Shown here one piece after another: positions 1 to 5,012 of a stretch of DNA of 5,841 bases. Origin of the DNA: Bacteroidota bacterium. GTDB taxonomy: Bacteria > Bacteroidota > Bacteroidia > Bacteroidales > WCHB1-69. Location: assembly GCA_023392945.1 (NCBI GenBank), contig JAEWNB010000084.1, positions 1 to 5,841 of the forward strand, given 5' to 3'. The translations under genes were made by a program, and so were the position numbers. Position 1 is the first letter of the stretch. Each line of letters starts with the position of its first letter. The notes under the pieces were generated by a model. The model had not been told where the DNA came from. It did not search any database and saw nothing but the letters and a program-made list of their open reading frames with translations.

Positions 1-152
1 TTCCTTGCCTCTTTGGATTCCACCCATTCTGAATTAAGATCATTTTTGTTTTTTTCTTTGAGTAAAGTTTTCACCTCATCCAAAGAAGATTGTAAATCCT
101 GAAGAAAGGATTCCGGCACTACTGCCATTGATAATGTTTTTTCTTTTTCCAT
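1..152 (-). CDS. Excisionase-like helix-turn-helix protein, N-terminal fragment (runs off left edge)
   Basis: Only the first 50 codons are inside the window; the rest lies to the left. The start is the ATG at 152-150, preceded by a purine-rich AAAGG that serves as a ribosome binding site. The visible peptide begins MEKEKTLSMA, has a charged, probably helical linker (residues about 15-40), and ends in the motif EWVESKEAR. In small Bacteroidetes HTH_17/MerR-like proteins of mobile elements, a W(I/V)xSKEA motif marks the start of the winged-helix DNA-binding domain. These proteins commonly sit near a tyrosine integrase and are thought to act as excisionase or directionality factors, or as regulators. 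It is the third gene on this strand after the integrase and the 224-residue protein, which supports an excision or regulatory role. The DNA-binding helices themselves are not visible, so the family call rests on the lead-in motif and context. Confidence 0.6.
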   Translation of the reverse strand, partial: MEKEKTLSMAVVPESFLQDLQSSLDEVKTLLKEKNKNDLNSEWVESKEAR

Positions 153-191
153 TTTCCTTTATTACTTTTGGTTCAACATAAATTAAAAGCT

Positions 192-209
192 CCAATCAAT
201 TTAGATTGG
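192..209. repeat. Small inverted repeat upstream of the HTH gene
   Basis: CCAATC (192-197) and GATTGG (204-209) form a perfect 6-bp dyad with a 6-nt spacer, about 40 bp upstream of the HTH gene start at 152. It could be an operator for a dimeric regulator or a leader hairpin. It is short and the region is AT-rich, so chance is possible. I see no exact TAnnTTTG box for the HTH gene between 153 and 297, so it may be transcribed from further upstream with the integrase. Confidence 0.25.
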
Positions 210-297
210 TGCTGCGAAATTAATTGAATGTAATAGGGTGATTTTAATAAATTAGGAAGAAAAAAATTTCAATTTTATCTAATTCATTTCAAAATAG

Positions 298-972
298 TTA
301 CGATTTTTCAGCAAAATATTCTATACAATTCTTTATGAAGGTGTACTTTGTTGAATTCACATCAGGGTCTGCGAGATCAATGGATATATCAAATTCTAAA
401 GCTTGTAAAATATCAAAAATACAAGCATATTCTTTGGTTATCCCATTGGATATTCCTATCTCTTGGAAATATTTGCCGGATGTGAATACCCCAAAATGAT
501 TCAGATTAACATAAAGTAATTCGGCAATTCCCCCAATAGATGACTTGCCTTTTGGTGATATATATTTTGCATCCTTTAAAGAATCTTCTAACTCTTTTAT
601 TCTTTCAATAATATATTCTTCTGTGATGTTAGGATCATGTGGTTCAGATACAAAATAATTCTTTAATTTCTCAATTATTTTCACATAGTAAAGTTTAATT
701 CCTTGTGCTATTGCCTCAATTATGTCCTCATCCTCAATGGTTATTTTTCCCATTGTTTTGGTTTTGGAAATTTTGATACTTTCATTTTTCTTAAAAAAAT
801 CCATTAGTTTTAGGATTTCAAGTTCTTTTTTTAAAGCTTGAATTCCCGGCTCAATAGCTCCATACATCTCAAAACTTGCCCAGATATTCATCATTTCCAT
901 TTGAGATAATTCCCGAAATTCATATTTCTTCAACTTATCATCAATTATCATTGAAAATTCATCATATTTCAT
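298..972 (-). CDS. Hypothetical protein (224 aa) in the integrase operon
   Basis: I do not recognise this family. The product is a soluble, charged, mainly helical protein with no signal peptide or membrane segment. The N-terminal 60 residues are Met/Glu/Lys-rich. Residues about 116-137 (ITEEYIIERIKELEDSLKDA) look like an amphipathic helix or short coiled coil. The C-terminal third (about 146-220) reads like a compact alpha-helical domain beginning GGIAELLYVNLNHFG. The gene begins 61 bp past the integrase stop on the same strand and precedes the HTH gene, so it belongs to the integration module. Its position recalls the RteC-like and other accessory regulators found beside Bacteroidetes integrases, but I see no convincing RteC motif. 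The ATG at 972-970 has no clear Shine-Dalgarno, which is common in this phylum. A near-match to a -7 box lies at 998-1006, with one base too many in the spacer. Confidence 0.75.
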   Translation of the reverse strand: MKYDEFSMIIDDKLKKYEFRELSQMEMMNIWASFEMYGAIEPGIQALKKELEILKLMDFFKKNESIKISKTKTMGKITIEDEDIIEAIAQGIKLYYVKIIEKLKNYFVSEPHDPNITEEYIIERIKELEDSLKDAKYISPKGKSSIGGIAELLYVNLNHFGVFTSGKYFQEIGISNGITKEYACIFDILQALEFDISIDLADPDVNSTKYTFIKNCIEYFAEKS

Positions 973-1033
973 AATCTATCAATTTAATATCCAATATCAA
1001 AATTTATGTGTTTTTTCATCACAATAAAGAGGG

Positions 1034-2464
1034 TTAATCCTTTTGGATGTATTCTATCAACTTCAAAACTTCATCATCATTCATGTTTTTGATGAGGTGA
1101 AAAAGTTCTTCCTTTGGTGTCCCGGATGAGAATATCTCTTCCAATACAGAATCATTTTGATCCGTATCAAATTCACCCATATATCTATCTGTTGTATCTG
1201 TTTTGGAATGATTCAGCAATCCCCTGATTTTAGTGCCCGAAACCCCCCTTAATTTGGCCTGTGAGGCAAAGGAATGTCTGGCCATGTGGGTACATAGATT
1301 TTTTTCAATTCCTGCCTTCTTGGCCAAAATTTTTAATTTTTTATTGATTTGTGCATTGTTGATGCTAATTCTTTGAAAAAGCACCTTCTTTTTCTCCATT
1401 GGTAGTGTTCTTAAATCCTCATAAGTGATAGCATCTGAATAAATGGCTCCATTTTTTAGTAATGGAAAAAGATAATCATTTGGGTTTGAATCTTCCTTTT
1501 TGTAGGTTGCAATGATCTTTTCTGCTTGTGGTATAAGTTTTATATCACTTCTTTTGCCATTCTTGGCCATTGTATAAATTACCCTTCCTTCCCGAATGTT
1601 TCCACACCTCATCATTGCCACATCTTGGAATCTGATTCCGGCACAAAAAAAGGAGAAAAGGAAAATATCCTTGGCAAGAGAAATCATGGTTCCTGGTTCC
1701 AATTCAATTTCTTCAATCTGTTTTATTTCCGATGAGGTTAATTTTTCCTTAATGGTTTTTTCTTCCTTGGGAAGTTTATAGACAATAAAAGGATCATCTG
1801 TTGGCTTCATCTTCCCTGCTTCTATTGCTTTATTGATTACCCTTTGCAGGATAACAAATTGAAGTTTAATGGTATTTGGATGAAGCATCTTTTCCGGATA
1901 TCTTTCATTTCTTAATGTTAGCAAATAGCTTTCAAACTCCATCAACAATGGTGAATCAATTTCCCGGAACATAATGTCAGATTGTTGTTTTGAAACAAGG
2001 AAAGCAAGCCATTTCCTTTGAAATGAAACAAACTTTTTCCCATCATGGAATCTGCCTGCATGGCTTAATTCCTGAATGATTTTGTATAAAAAAACATTAA
2101 AGGAATCACTACTTCCACCGGATTTCAATTCACTTTGAATCTTTGATGCTGATGCAATGCCTTTTGTTTTTAATCCTTCATAAGTTGCTTTTGCTGCCTT
2201 CAGTTCATTGGAAAGAATATCATTGAGAAATTTAATATCCCGGCCTTCCTGGATGTGTTCTTTATTAAGATAGGATTCTTTTACCCATTTTGACTTGTCG
2301 CAAAGTGCTTCATCCGGGAATGATCCATTCTTCAAGGTGACAGATACGGATGTTCTTATTCTTTTGACTTTCCTGTTGTGGATGATTCTTAAATAAATTG
2401 GATTCTTCCCGAATCTGTCTTTTCTGTTTTTTACTTCAAAGGTGAAAGTTGCCATAATTTTCAT
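1034..2464 (-). CDS. Tyrosine recombinase/integrase of a mobile element
   Basis: Site-specific recombinase that would integrate and excise the element; it acts on DNA in the cytoplasm. Numbering is from the ATG at 2464 (476 aa). Residues about 4-95 resemble the Bacteroidetes arm-binding domain (ATFTFEVKNRKD, then NPIYLRI). Residues about 120-220 are the SAM-like core-binding domain, and about 240-435 the catalytic domain. The active-site set is complete: R278 (AGIRF), a beta-hairpin Lys at K301 or K304 (AKNGK), H393 and R396 (THMARHSF), H419 (LLNHS) and nucleophile Y428 (DRYMG). About 48 charged residues follow Y428, making it longer than the usual roughly 400-residue relatives. The frame opens at a TTG at 2482, but that TTG lies inside the -7 promoter box, so ATG 2464 is preferred. 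ATG 2455 (MATFTFEV) is also plausible, because many relatives begin MATF. First gene of a minus-strand set with the 224-aa and HTH genes. Confidence 0.93.
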   Translation of the reverse strand: MKIMATFTFEVKNRKDRFGKNPIYLRIIHNRKVKRIRTSVSVTLKNGSFPDEALCDKSKWVKESYLNKEHIQEGRDIKFLNDILSNELKAAKATYEGLKTKGIASASKIQSELKSGGSSDSFNVFLYKIIQELSHAGRFHDGKKFVSFQRKWLAFLVSKQQSDIMFREIDSPLLMEFESYLLTLRNERYPEKMLHPNTIKLQFVILQRVINKAIEAGKMKPTDDPFIVYKLPKEEKTIKEKLTSSEIKQIEEIELEPGTMISLAKDIFLFSFFCAGIRFQDVAMMRCGNIREGRVIYTMAKNGKRSDIKLIPQAEKIIATYKKEDSNPNDYLFPLLKNGAIYSDAITYEDLRTLPMEKKKVLFQRISINNAQINKKLKILAKKAGIEKNLCTHMARHSFASQAKLRGVSGTKIRGLLNHSKTDTTDRYMGEFDTDQNDSVLEEIFSSGTPKEELFHLIKNMNDDEVLKLIEYIQKD

Positions 2465-2479
2465 TTTTAATATCCCGCA

Positions 2480-2513
2480 CAAATATACAAAAATATTTTT
2501 TTTGGTTCAACAA
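2480..2513 (-). promoter_or_regulatory. Integrase promoter, Bacteroidetes type
   Basis: Read on the minus strand, TATATTTG (2487-2480) matches the -7 consensus TAnnTTTG exactly. A TTG (2510-2508, within TTGTTG) lies 20 bp upstream, as expected for the -33 element. Transcription would begin about 4-6 bases past the box, near 2474-2476. That leaves a leader of only about 10 nt before ATG 2464, or about 20 nt before ATG 2455. The GCGGGAT stretch at the start of the leader is the only Shine-Dalgarno-like sequence and falls at or next to the predicted start of transcription. Confidence 0.65.
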
Positions 2514-2559
2514 TGGAGAAACATTTTTTACTTTTTAGTGCTTTTTATTGCATTTCCAC

Positions 2560-2567
2560 TACTTTTG
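2560..2567 (+). promoter_or_regulatory. Possible -7 box reading toward the first repeat
   Basis: TACTTTTG matches the Bacteroidetes -7 consensus TAnnTTTG. There is no good TTTG-type -33 element 19-21 bp upstream, so support is limited. A transcript from here would run about 115 nt and meet the terminator in the first repeat copy. It would include no credible gene beyond the three-codon frame at 2625-2636 (ATG AAG CAA TAA, with AAGGA upstream). Confidence 0.3.
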
Positions 2568-2586
2568 CAAACCCTATAAAATCAAG

Positions 2587-2605
2587 TAATTATCTTACAT
2601 AATTA
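2587..2605. repeat. 7-bp inverted repeat between integrase and first direct repeat
   Basis: TAATTAT (2587-2593) and ATAATTA (2599-2605) are perfect inverted copies with a 5-bp spacer CTTAC. The arrangement could be a binding site for a dimeric regulator or for recombinase protomers. It lies between the integrase promoter and the candidate attachment site. The pure A/T composition in an AT-rich region means it could be accidental. Confidence 0.25.
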
Positions 2606-2642
2606 ATAAATTTAAGGAATTTCAATGAAGCAATAAACACCC

Positions 2643-2694
2643 CGGCTCCGGGTACAGAAGAGAGGAAATGAAAGTTTCCTCTCTTTTTTGTTTT
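2643..2694 (+). repeat. 52-bp direct repeat, copy 1 (candidate attachment site)
   Basis: Identical over all 52 bases to 3397-3448; identity stops on both sides (C versus A before, T versus A after). The first 15 bases are a GC-rich head, CGGCTCCGGGTACAG. In this copy only, the preceding bases extend it to the dyad CCCGG-CT-CCGGG (2641-2652). The rest is an intrinsic terminator. The copy lies about 160 bp upstream of the integrase promoter, where an attachment site next to int is expected. Because 754 bp separate the two copies and each carries the target-like terminator, I infer that they are recombination sites. The other end of the left element, outside the window, should carry a further copy. 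Confidence 0.7.
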
Positions 2695-2696
2695 TT
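2658..2696 (+). terminator. Intrinsic terminator inside repeat copy 1
   Basis: AAGAGAGGAAA (2658-2668) pairs perfectly with TTTCCTCTCTT (2675-2685) around the 6-nt loop TGAAAG. A T-tract to 2696, broken by a single G, follows. The tract is only on the plus-strand side, so it stops rightward transcription. No annotated rightward gene lies upstream of it, so it is an orphan unless a small transcript starts near 2570. Confidence 0.75.
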
Positions 2697-2725
2697 ACTT
2701 GGGCTTAGATGGTTTGATATTTTTA

Positions 2726-2733
2726 TATCTTTG
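2726..2733 (+). promoter_or_regulatory. -7 box for the secreted-protein gene
   Basis: TATCTTTG matches TAnnTTTG exactly and lies 28 bp before the ATG at 2762. A purine-rich AGAGAGATAGAAA directly before the ATG can serve as the ribosome binding site. No TTTG occurs at the ideal 19-21 bp upstream; the nearest TTG is about 24 bp away. The gene therefore appears to carry its own promoter between the two repeats. Confidence 0.45.
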
Positions 2734-2761
2734 CTTTGTTTTCAATTCAGAGAGATAGAAA

Positions 2762-3352
2762 ATGAAAAAGGAATTCATTGTTTGTCTATTTTTGACTATG
2801 TTGGGCTCGTTATGTTTCGCCCAACAGGATTCAACTTGTATACAGAAAGATAGTATATCTTCAACTGTTACCATGATTGATGGAACTTCTGATTGCTTTC
2901 ATCTCCGATTCGAATACATTCACAAGGACGTTATACGACATGATACAATGTTTTATTATTTTGTATATAAGAACTATGATGATACCATAGACTCGGTTGT
3001 TGTTGATAATTATTGCATAAAGAATAAATATAATGATTGGGTTTATATTACCGAAAATGGTTATATGGTATCTAATAGAGTTCGAAAATATATTATATCT
3101 TCAAAATATATTAAAAGTTTAAATGAATGGTTCCCAAATGAAAAAATATGCTTTATAGGAAGAAGACTGTGGTTTGATAAAAATTGGAATCTTACTGGGA
3201 AAGAATGGATGCTTAATCCATATTTTTTTTGTTATTACAAAAATTATACATCATATTATCAAAAAAAGTCATGGCATGATTTAAGAATAGAAAAAAAATA
3301 TCAGAAGCGATATTTAACATTTCCTAAAACAGAAATTATGGATTGGAAATAA
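2762..3352 (+). CDS. Small secreted protein of unknown function, between direct repeats
   Basis: I do not recognise this 196-residue protein. Residues 1-20 form a clear signal peptide: MKKE, a hydrophobic stretch, then SLCFA before QQD, so signal peptidase I cleavage after A20 is likely. The Cys near the cleavage site does not fit a lipobox. The mature part is about 176 residues, very rich in Tyr, Trp, Phe, Asn and Lys, with five Cys (26, 45, 85, 130, 157) and no second membrane helix. Alternating hydrophobic runs such as DTMFYYFVYKNY suggest beta structure. It would be exported to the periplasm or beyond. The gene is more AT-rich than the genes from 4305 onward. It has its own -7 box and its own terminator (copy 2 of the repeat, 60 bp after the stop), so it forms a self-contained unit between the repeats. 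This suggests cargo acquired by transfer. Confidence 0.8.
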   Translation: MKKEFIVCLFLTMLGSLCFAQQDSTCIQKDSISSTVTMIDGTSDCFHLRFEYIHKDVIRHDTMFYYFVYKNYDDTIDSVVVDNYCIKNKYNDWVYITENGYMVSNRVRKYIISSKYIKSLNEWFPNEKICFIGRRLWFDKNWNLTGKEWMLNPYFFCYYKNYTSYYQKKSWHDLRIEKKYQKRYLTFPKTEIMDWK

Positions 3353-3396
3353 CTATGTGTAGTTCTAAATCTCTAAAAAATGGTTCATTCTATTTA

Positions 3397-3448
3397 CGGC
3401 TCCGGGTACAGAAGAGAGGAAATGAAAGTTTCCTCTCTTTTTTGTTTT
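3397..3448 (+). repeat. 52-bp direct repeat, copy 2 (candidate attachment site)
   Basis: Exact copy of 2643-2694 in the same orientation, 754 bp further right. The bases before it (TATTTA) differ from those before copy 1, so the CCCGG-CT-CCGGG dyad is reduced here to CGG-CT-CCG. It follows the secreted-protein gene and precedes what looks like chromosomal sequence. It may be the right-hand junction of a 754-bp unit made of one repeat plus one gene, or the outer end of an older insertion. Confidence 0.7.
3412..3448 (+). terminator. Intrinsic terminator inside repeat copy 2
   Basis: Same structure as in copy 1: an 11-bp perfect stem (3412-3422 with 3429-3439), a 6-nt loop and a T-tract to 3448. 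Here it has an obvious client, the secreted-protein gene ending at 3352. It would also shield the beta-barrel gene at 3587 from read-through. Confidence 0.8.
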
Positions 3449-3586
3449 ATATTTAATGTTTTTTGCAAAAAATTTTTTTTTATAAACAAGGGAAAGAATA
3501 ATTTAGAATAACAATACTAAAGAGATGGTTTTTGAGTTTAACTAAATGTTTTACCTTTTTTTATTAATACTATATTCATATAAATC

Positions 3587-4135
3587 ATGAAAAAAAAGAT
3601 TTCTTTTTTATTGTTATTGACAATACTAATCACTAGCACCTCTTCTATATTTGCTCAAGACACTCCCCCTAAAAGCAAGTTCTCTATTACTGCTTATGCC
3701 GGAGGTGGAGTTAGAACCGCTCTTTCTGATAATCTTTTTGGGGCAGTGGGCGGTGGTATCGGAGCCAAATATCATTTTTGCGATCATTGGTCATTGAATT
3801 TCGGTTTGGATTATCTCTATTTTGATAATGGTTCAAAGCGCGGGCACAATATTCTTCAAATGCCCATACAAATGGAATACCAATTGAAATATTTTTATGT
3901 TAATGGGGGTTTGTATCTGCTCCCCGGTGTTAAAATCGGAAGCCATACAGATGTAACTTGTTTACTTCTTGCAGGACTCGGGGTAGGAGGCAGAATCCCT
4001 ATTAATTTAAAAGATTGTCTTACTATCGGTGCTCAATTTTTTCAAAATATTGATTTTGATTTCTCAAATCCGAAGAATTTAAATGATGTATCCGAAACTG
4101 TCCTATTGAAAATCGGATACGAACATCGCTTTTAG
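3587..4135 (+). CDS. Outer-membrane beta-barrel protein (porin-like/OmpX-like fold)
   Basis: This 182-residue protein has a signal peptide (residues 1-23: MKKK, a long Leu/Ile/Thr core, then SIFA before QD). A small barrel of alternating hydrophobic and polar strands follows. Candidate strands are near 32-42 (FSITAYAGGGV), 52-64, 67-80 (HWSLNFGLDYLYF), 88-112, 121-135 and 142-152, ending at 172-182 with LLKIGYEHRF. The terminal Phe is the classic C-terminal signal for the BAM machinery. Length and layout fit the Bacteroidetes outer-membrane beta-barrel domain families of about eight strands. The specific role is unknown; such proteins are often structural or adhesin-like. The 138 bp before it (3449-3586) is AT-rich with no TAnnTTTG box and no clear Shine-Dalgarno, so its promoter is unidentified. 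It appears monocistronic, flanked by the repeat terminator and by the hairpins after 4135. Confidence 0.82.
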   Translation: MKKKISFLLLLTILITSTSSIFAQDTPPKSKFSITAYAGGGVRTALSDNLFGAVGGGIGAKYHFCDHWSLNFGLDYLYFDNGSKRGHNILQMPIQMEYQLKYFYVNGGLYLLPGVKIGSHTDVTCLLLAGLGVGGRIPINLKDCLTIGAQFFQNIDFDFSNPKNLNDVSETVLLKIGYEHRF

Positions 4136-4163
4136 GGCTTTGTCTTCCTGTTCCCCAAAGCCC
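4135..4163 (+). terminator. Hairpin overlapping the beta-barrel stop codon
   Basis: GGGCTTTG (4135-4142) pairs with CAAAGCCC (4156-4163) in a perfect 8-bp stem with a 13-nt loop. It starts on the last base of the stop codon. No T-tract follows directly, so it may be a 3'-end stabiliser or part of a larger structure rather than a classic terminator. The CAAAG arm can instead pair with CTTTG at 4168-4172. Confidence 0.35.
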
Positions 4164-4207
4164 CTGCCTTTGCGGTGTTTACGCTGCAATCGCTAACGCA
4201 TTTTGTG

Positions 4208-4249
4208 GCTGATTCTGATTTCCGATTCAGCATATTTTTATTATTTTTG
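4208..4249 (+). terminator. Possible second terminator after the beta-barrel gene
   Basis: GCTGA (4208-4212) pairs with TCAGC (4227-4231). After a T-T mismatch, two further pairs (TC with GA) extend the stem. A T-rich run, ATATTTTTATTATTTTT, follows from 4232. The stem is modest, but the U-rich tail makes it the better terminator candidate in this gap. The same run contains TATTTTTG (4242-4249), which matches the -7 consensus and could start the next operon, though no good -33 element is seen. Confidence 0.35.
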
Positions 4250-4304
4250 TCAGTCACAAATTGCCTATAATACCATTTTTAGGAATATTTTAAACTGCTA
4301 ACAG

Positions 4305-5012
4305 ATGGAAAAAATCATTGAAAAAATCCGCCAAGAGCTGAAAGAAAATTTTGACAAAAAAACAAAAGATAGTCAAAGACATTATTTTAAGGAAGAAATA
4401 AAATCAATTGGAGTAAAAACTGTTGTTGTCGAAAGAATTGAAAAGGAGAATTTTGCTGCTGTTAAAAATCTTCCCAAAATAGAGATTTTTAAATTATGCG
4501 AACTTTTCTGGCAGTCGGGCTATATTGAAGAGTCTTTTATTGCATGTAACTGGGCATACAAGATGCATGAGCAATTTATCCCCGATGATTTTAAAATCTT
4601 TGAAAATTGGATTAACCGTTATGTTAGCAACTGGGCTTCTTGCGATACTCTTTGCAATCATACTGTCGGCGAATTTCTTATGAGATATCCGGATTATATC
4701 TCTAAACTTAAAAAAATGGCACACTCGGATAACAGGTGGATGCGTCGCGCCTCTGCGGTGTCACTCATTATACCGGCAAGGAAAGGAATGTTTTTGAAAG
4801 ACATTTTGGAAATTGCCGATATTCTGCTAATGGATAAGGATGACCTTGTTCAAAAAGGATATGGCTGGATGCTAAAAGTAGCCAGTCAGACTTATCAAGA
4901 GGATGTTTTCAATTATATTATGTCAAAGAAAGCAGTCATGCCCAGGACCGCCCTTCGGTATGCCATTGAAAAAATGCCCGAAGAACTGAGAAAAGAAGCA
5001 ATGAAAAAATGA
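4305..5012 (+). CDS. AlkD-like DNA alkylation repair protein (HEAT-like DNA glycosylase)
   Basis: This 235-residue protein matches the DNA_alkylation (AlkC/AlkD) family, whose members remove N3- and N7-alkylated purines using a HEAT-like helical solenoid. The residues essential in Bacillus cereus AlkD (W109, D113, R148, W187) have matching counterparts here: W110 and D114 in NWASCD with the same spacing of four, R147/R148 in NRWMRRAS, and W188 in GYGWML. Length is typical (AlkD is about 237 aa). There is no signal peptide, so it acts on DNA in the cytoplasm. The stop codon overlaps the next gene's start by 4 bp (ATGA), showing an operon with translational coupling. The ATG at 4305 lacks a clear Shine-Dalgarno. 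Base composition is more balanced than in the secreted-protein gene, fitting resident chromosomal DNA. Functional glycosylase activity is inferred from the conserved residues. Confidence 0.9.
   Translation: MEKIIEKIRQELKENFDKKTKDSQRHYFKEEIKSIGVKTVVVERIEKENFAAVKNLPKIEIFKLCELFWQSGYIEESFIACNWAYKMHEQFIPDDFKIFENWINRYVSNWASCDTLCNHTVGEFLMRYPDYISKLKKMAHSDNRWMRRASAVSLIIPARKGMFLKDILEIADILLMDKDDLVQKGYGWMLKVASQTYQEDVFNYIMSKKAVMPRTALRYAIEKMPEELRKEAMKK

Noticed and set aside
1526..1781. Two plus-strand reading frames (1526-1735 and 1596-1781)
   Set aside because: Both lie antisense inside the catalytic domain of the integrase, overlap one another in different frames and have no motif or ribosome binding site.
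2640..2660. 3' end of a tRNA or tmRNA in the repeat (CGGCTCC recalls the tmRNA acceptor end)
   Set aside because: No T-arm precedes it in either copy and CCA is absent; GGGTACA follows instead.
2624..2671. Repeat as the 3' end of a target protein gene (frame ending APGTEERK then stop)
   Set aside because: The frame meets a stop 40-45 bp upstream in copy 1 and about 30 bp upstream in copy 2, with no start codon, so no gene body is present at either copy.
2804..2824. Lipoprotein signal (Cys in GSLCFA) in the secreted protein
   Set aside because: The residues before Cys (G-S-L) do not fit a lipobox, whereas C-F-A before QQD fits signal peptidase I.
2668..2853. 61-codon plus-strand frame beginning in the terminator loop of repeat copy 1
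   Set aside because: Its ATG is part of the hairpin loop, it runs through the -7 box at 2726 and overlaps the signal peptide of the real gene in another frame.
2643..3448. CRISPR array or classical attC sites
   Set aside because: There are only two repeats, 702 bp apart with a gene between them, and the repeat lacks the attC core sites (GTTRRRY) and their characteristic folded arrangement.
4266..4271. TATAAT as an E. coli-type -10 box for the AlkD-like gene
   Set aside because: No -35 element is suitably spaced (TTGTCA is only 13 bp away), and Bacteroidota primary promoters use TAnnTTTG.
4494..4724. 76-codon minus-strand frame
   Set aside because: It is antisense to the AlkD-like gene, whose catalytic residues are intact in this stretch.
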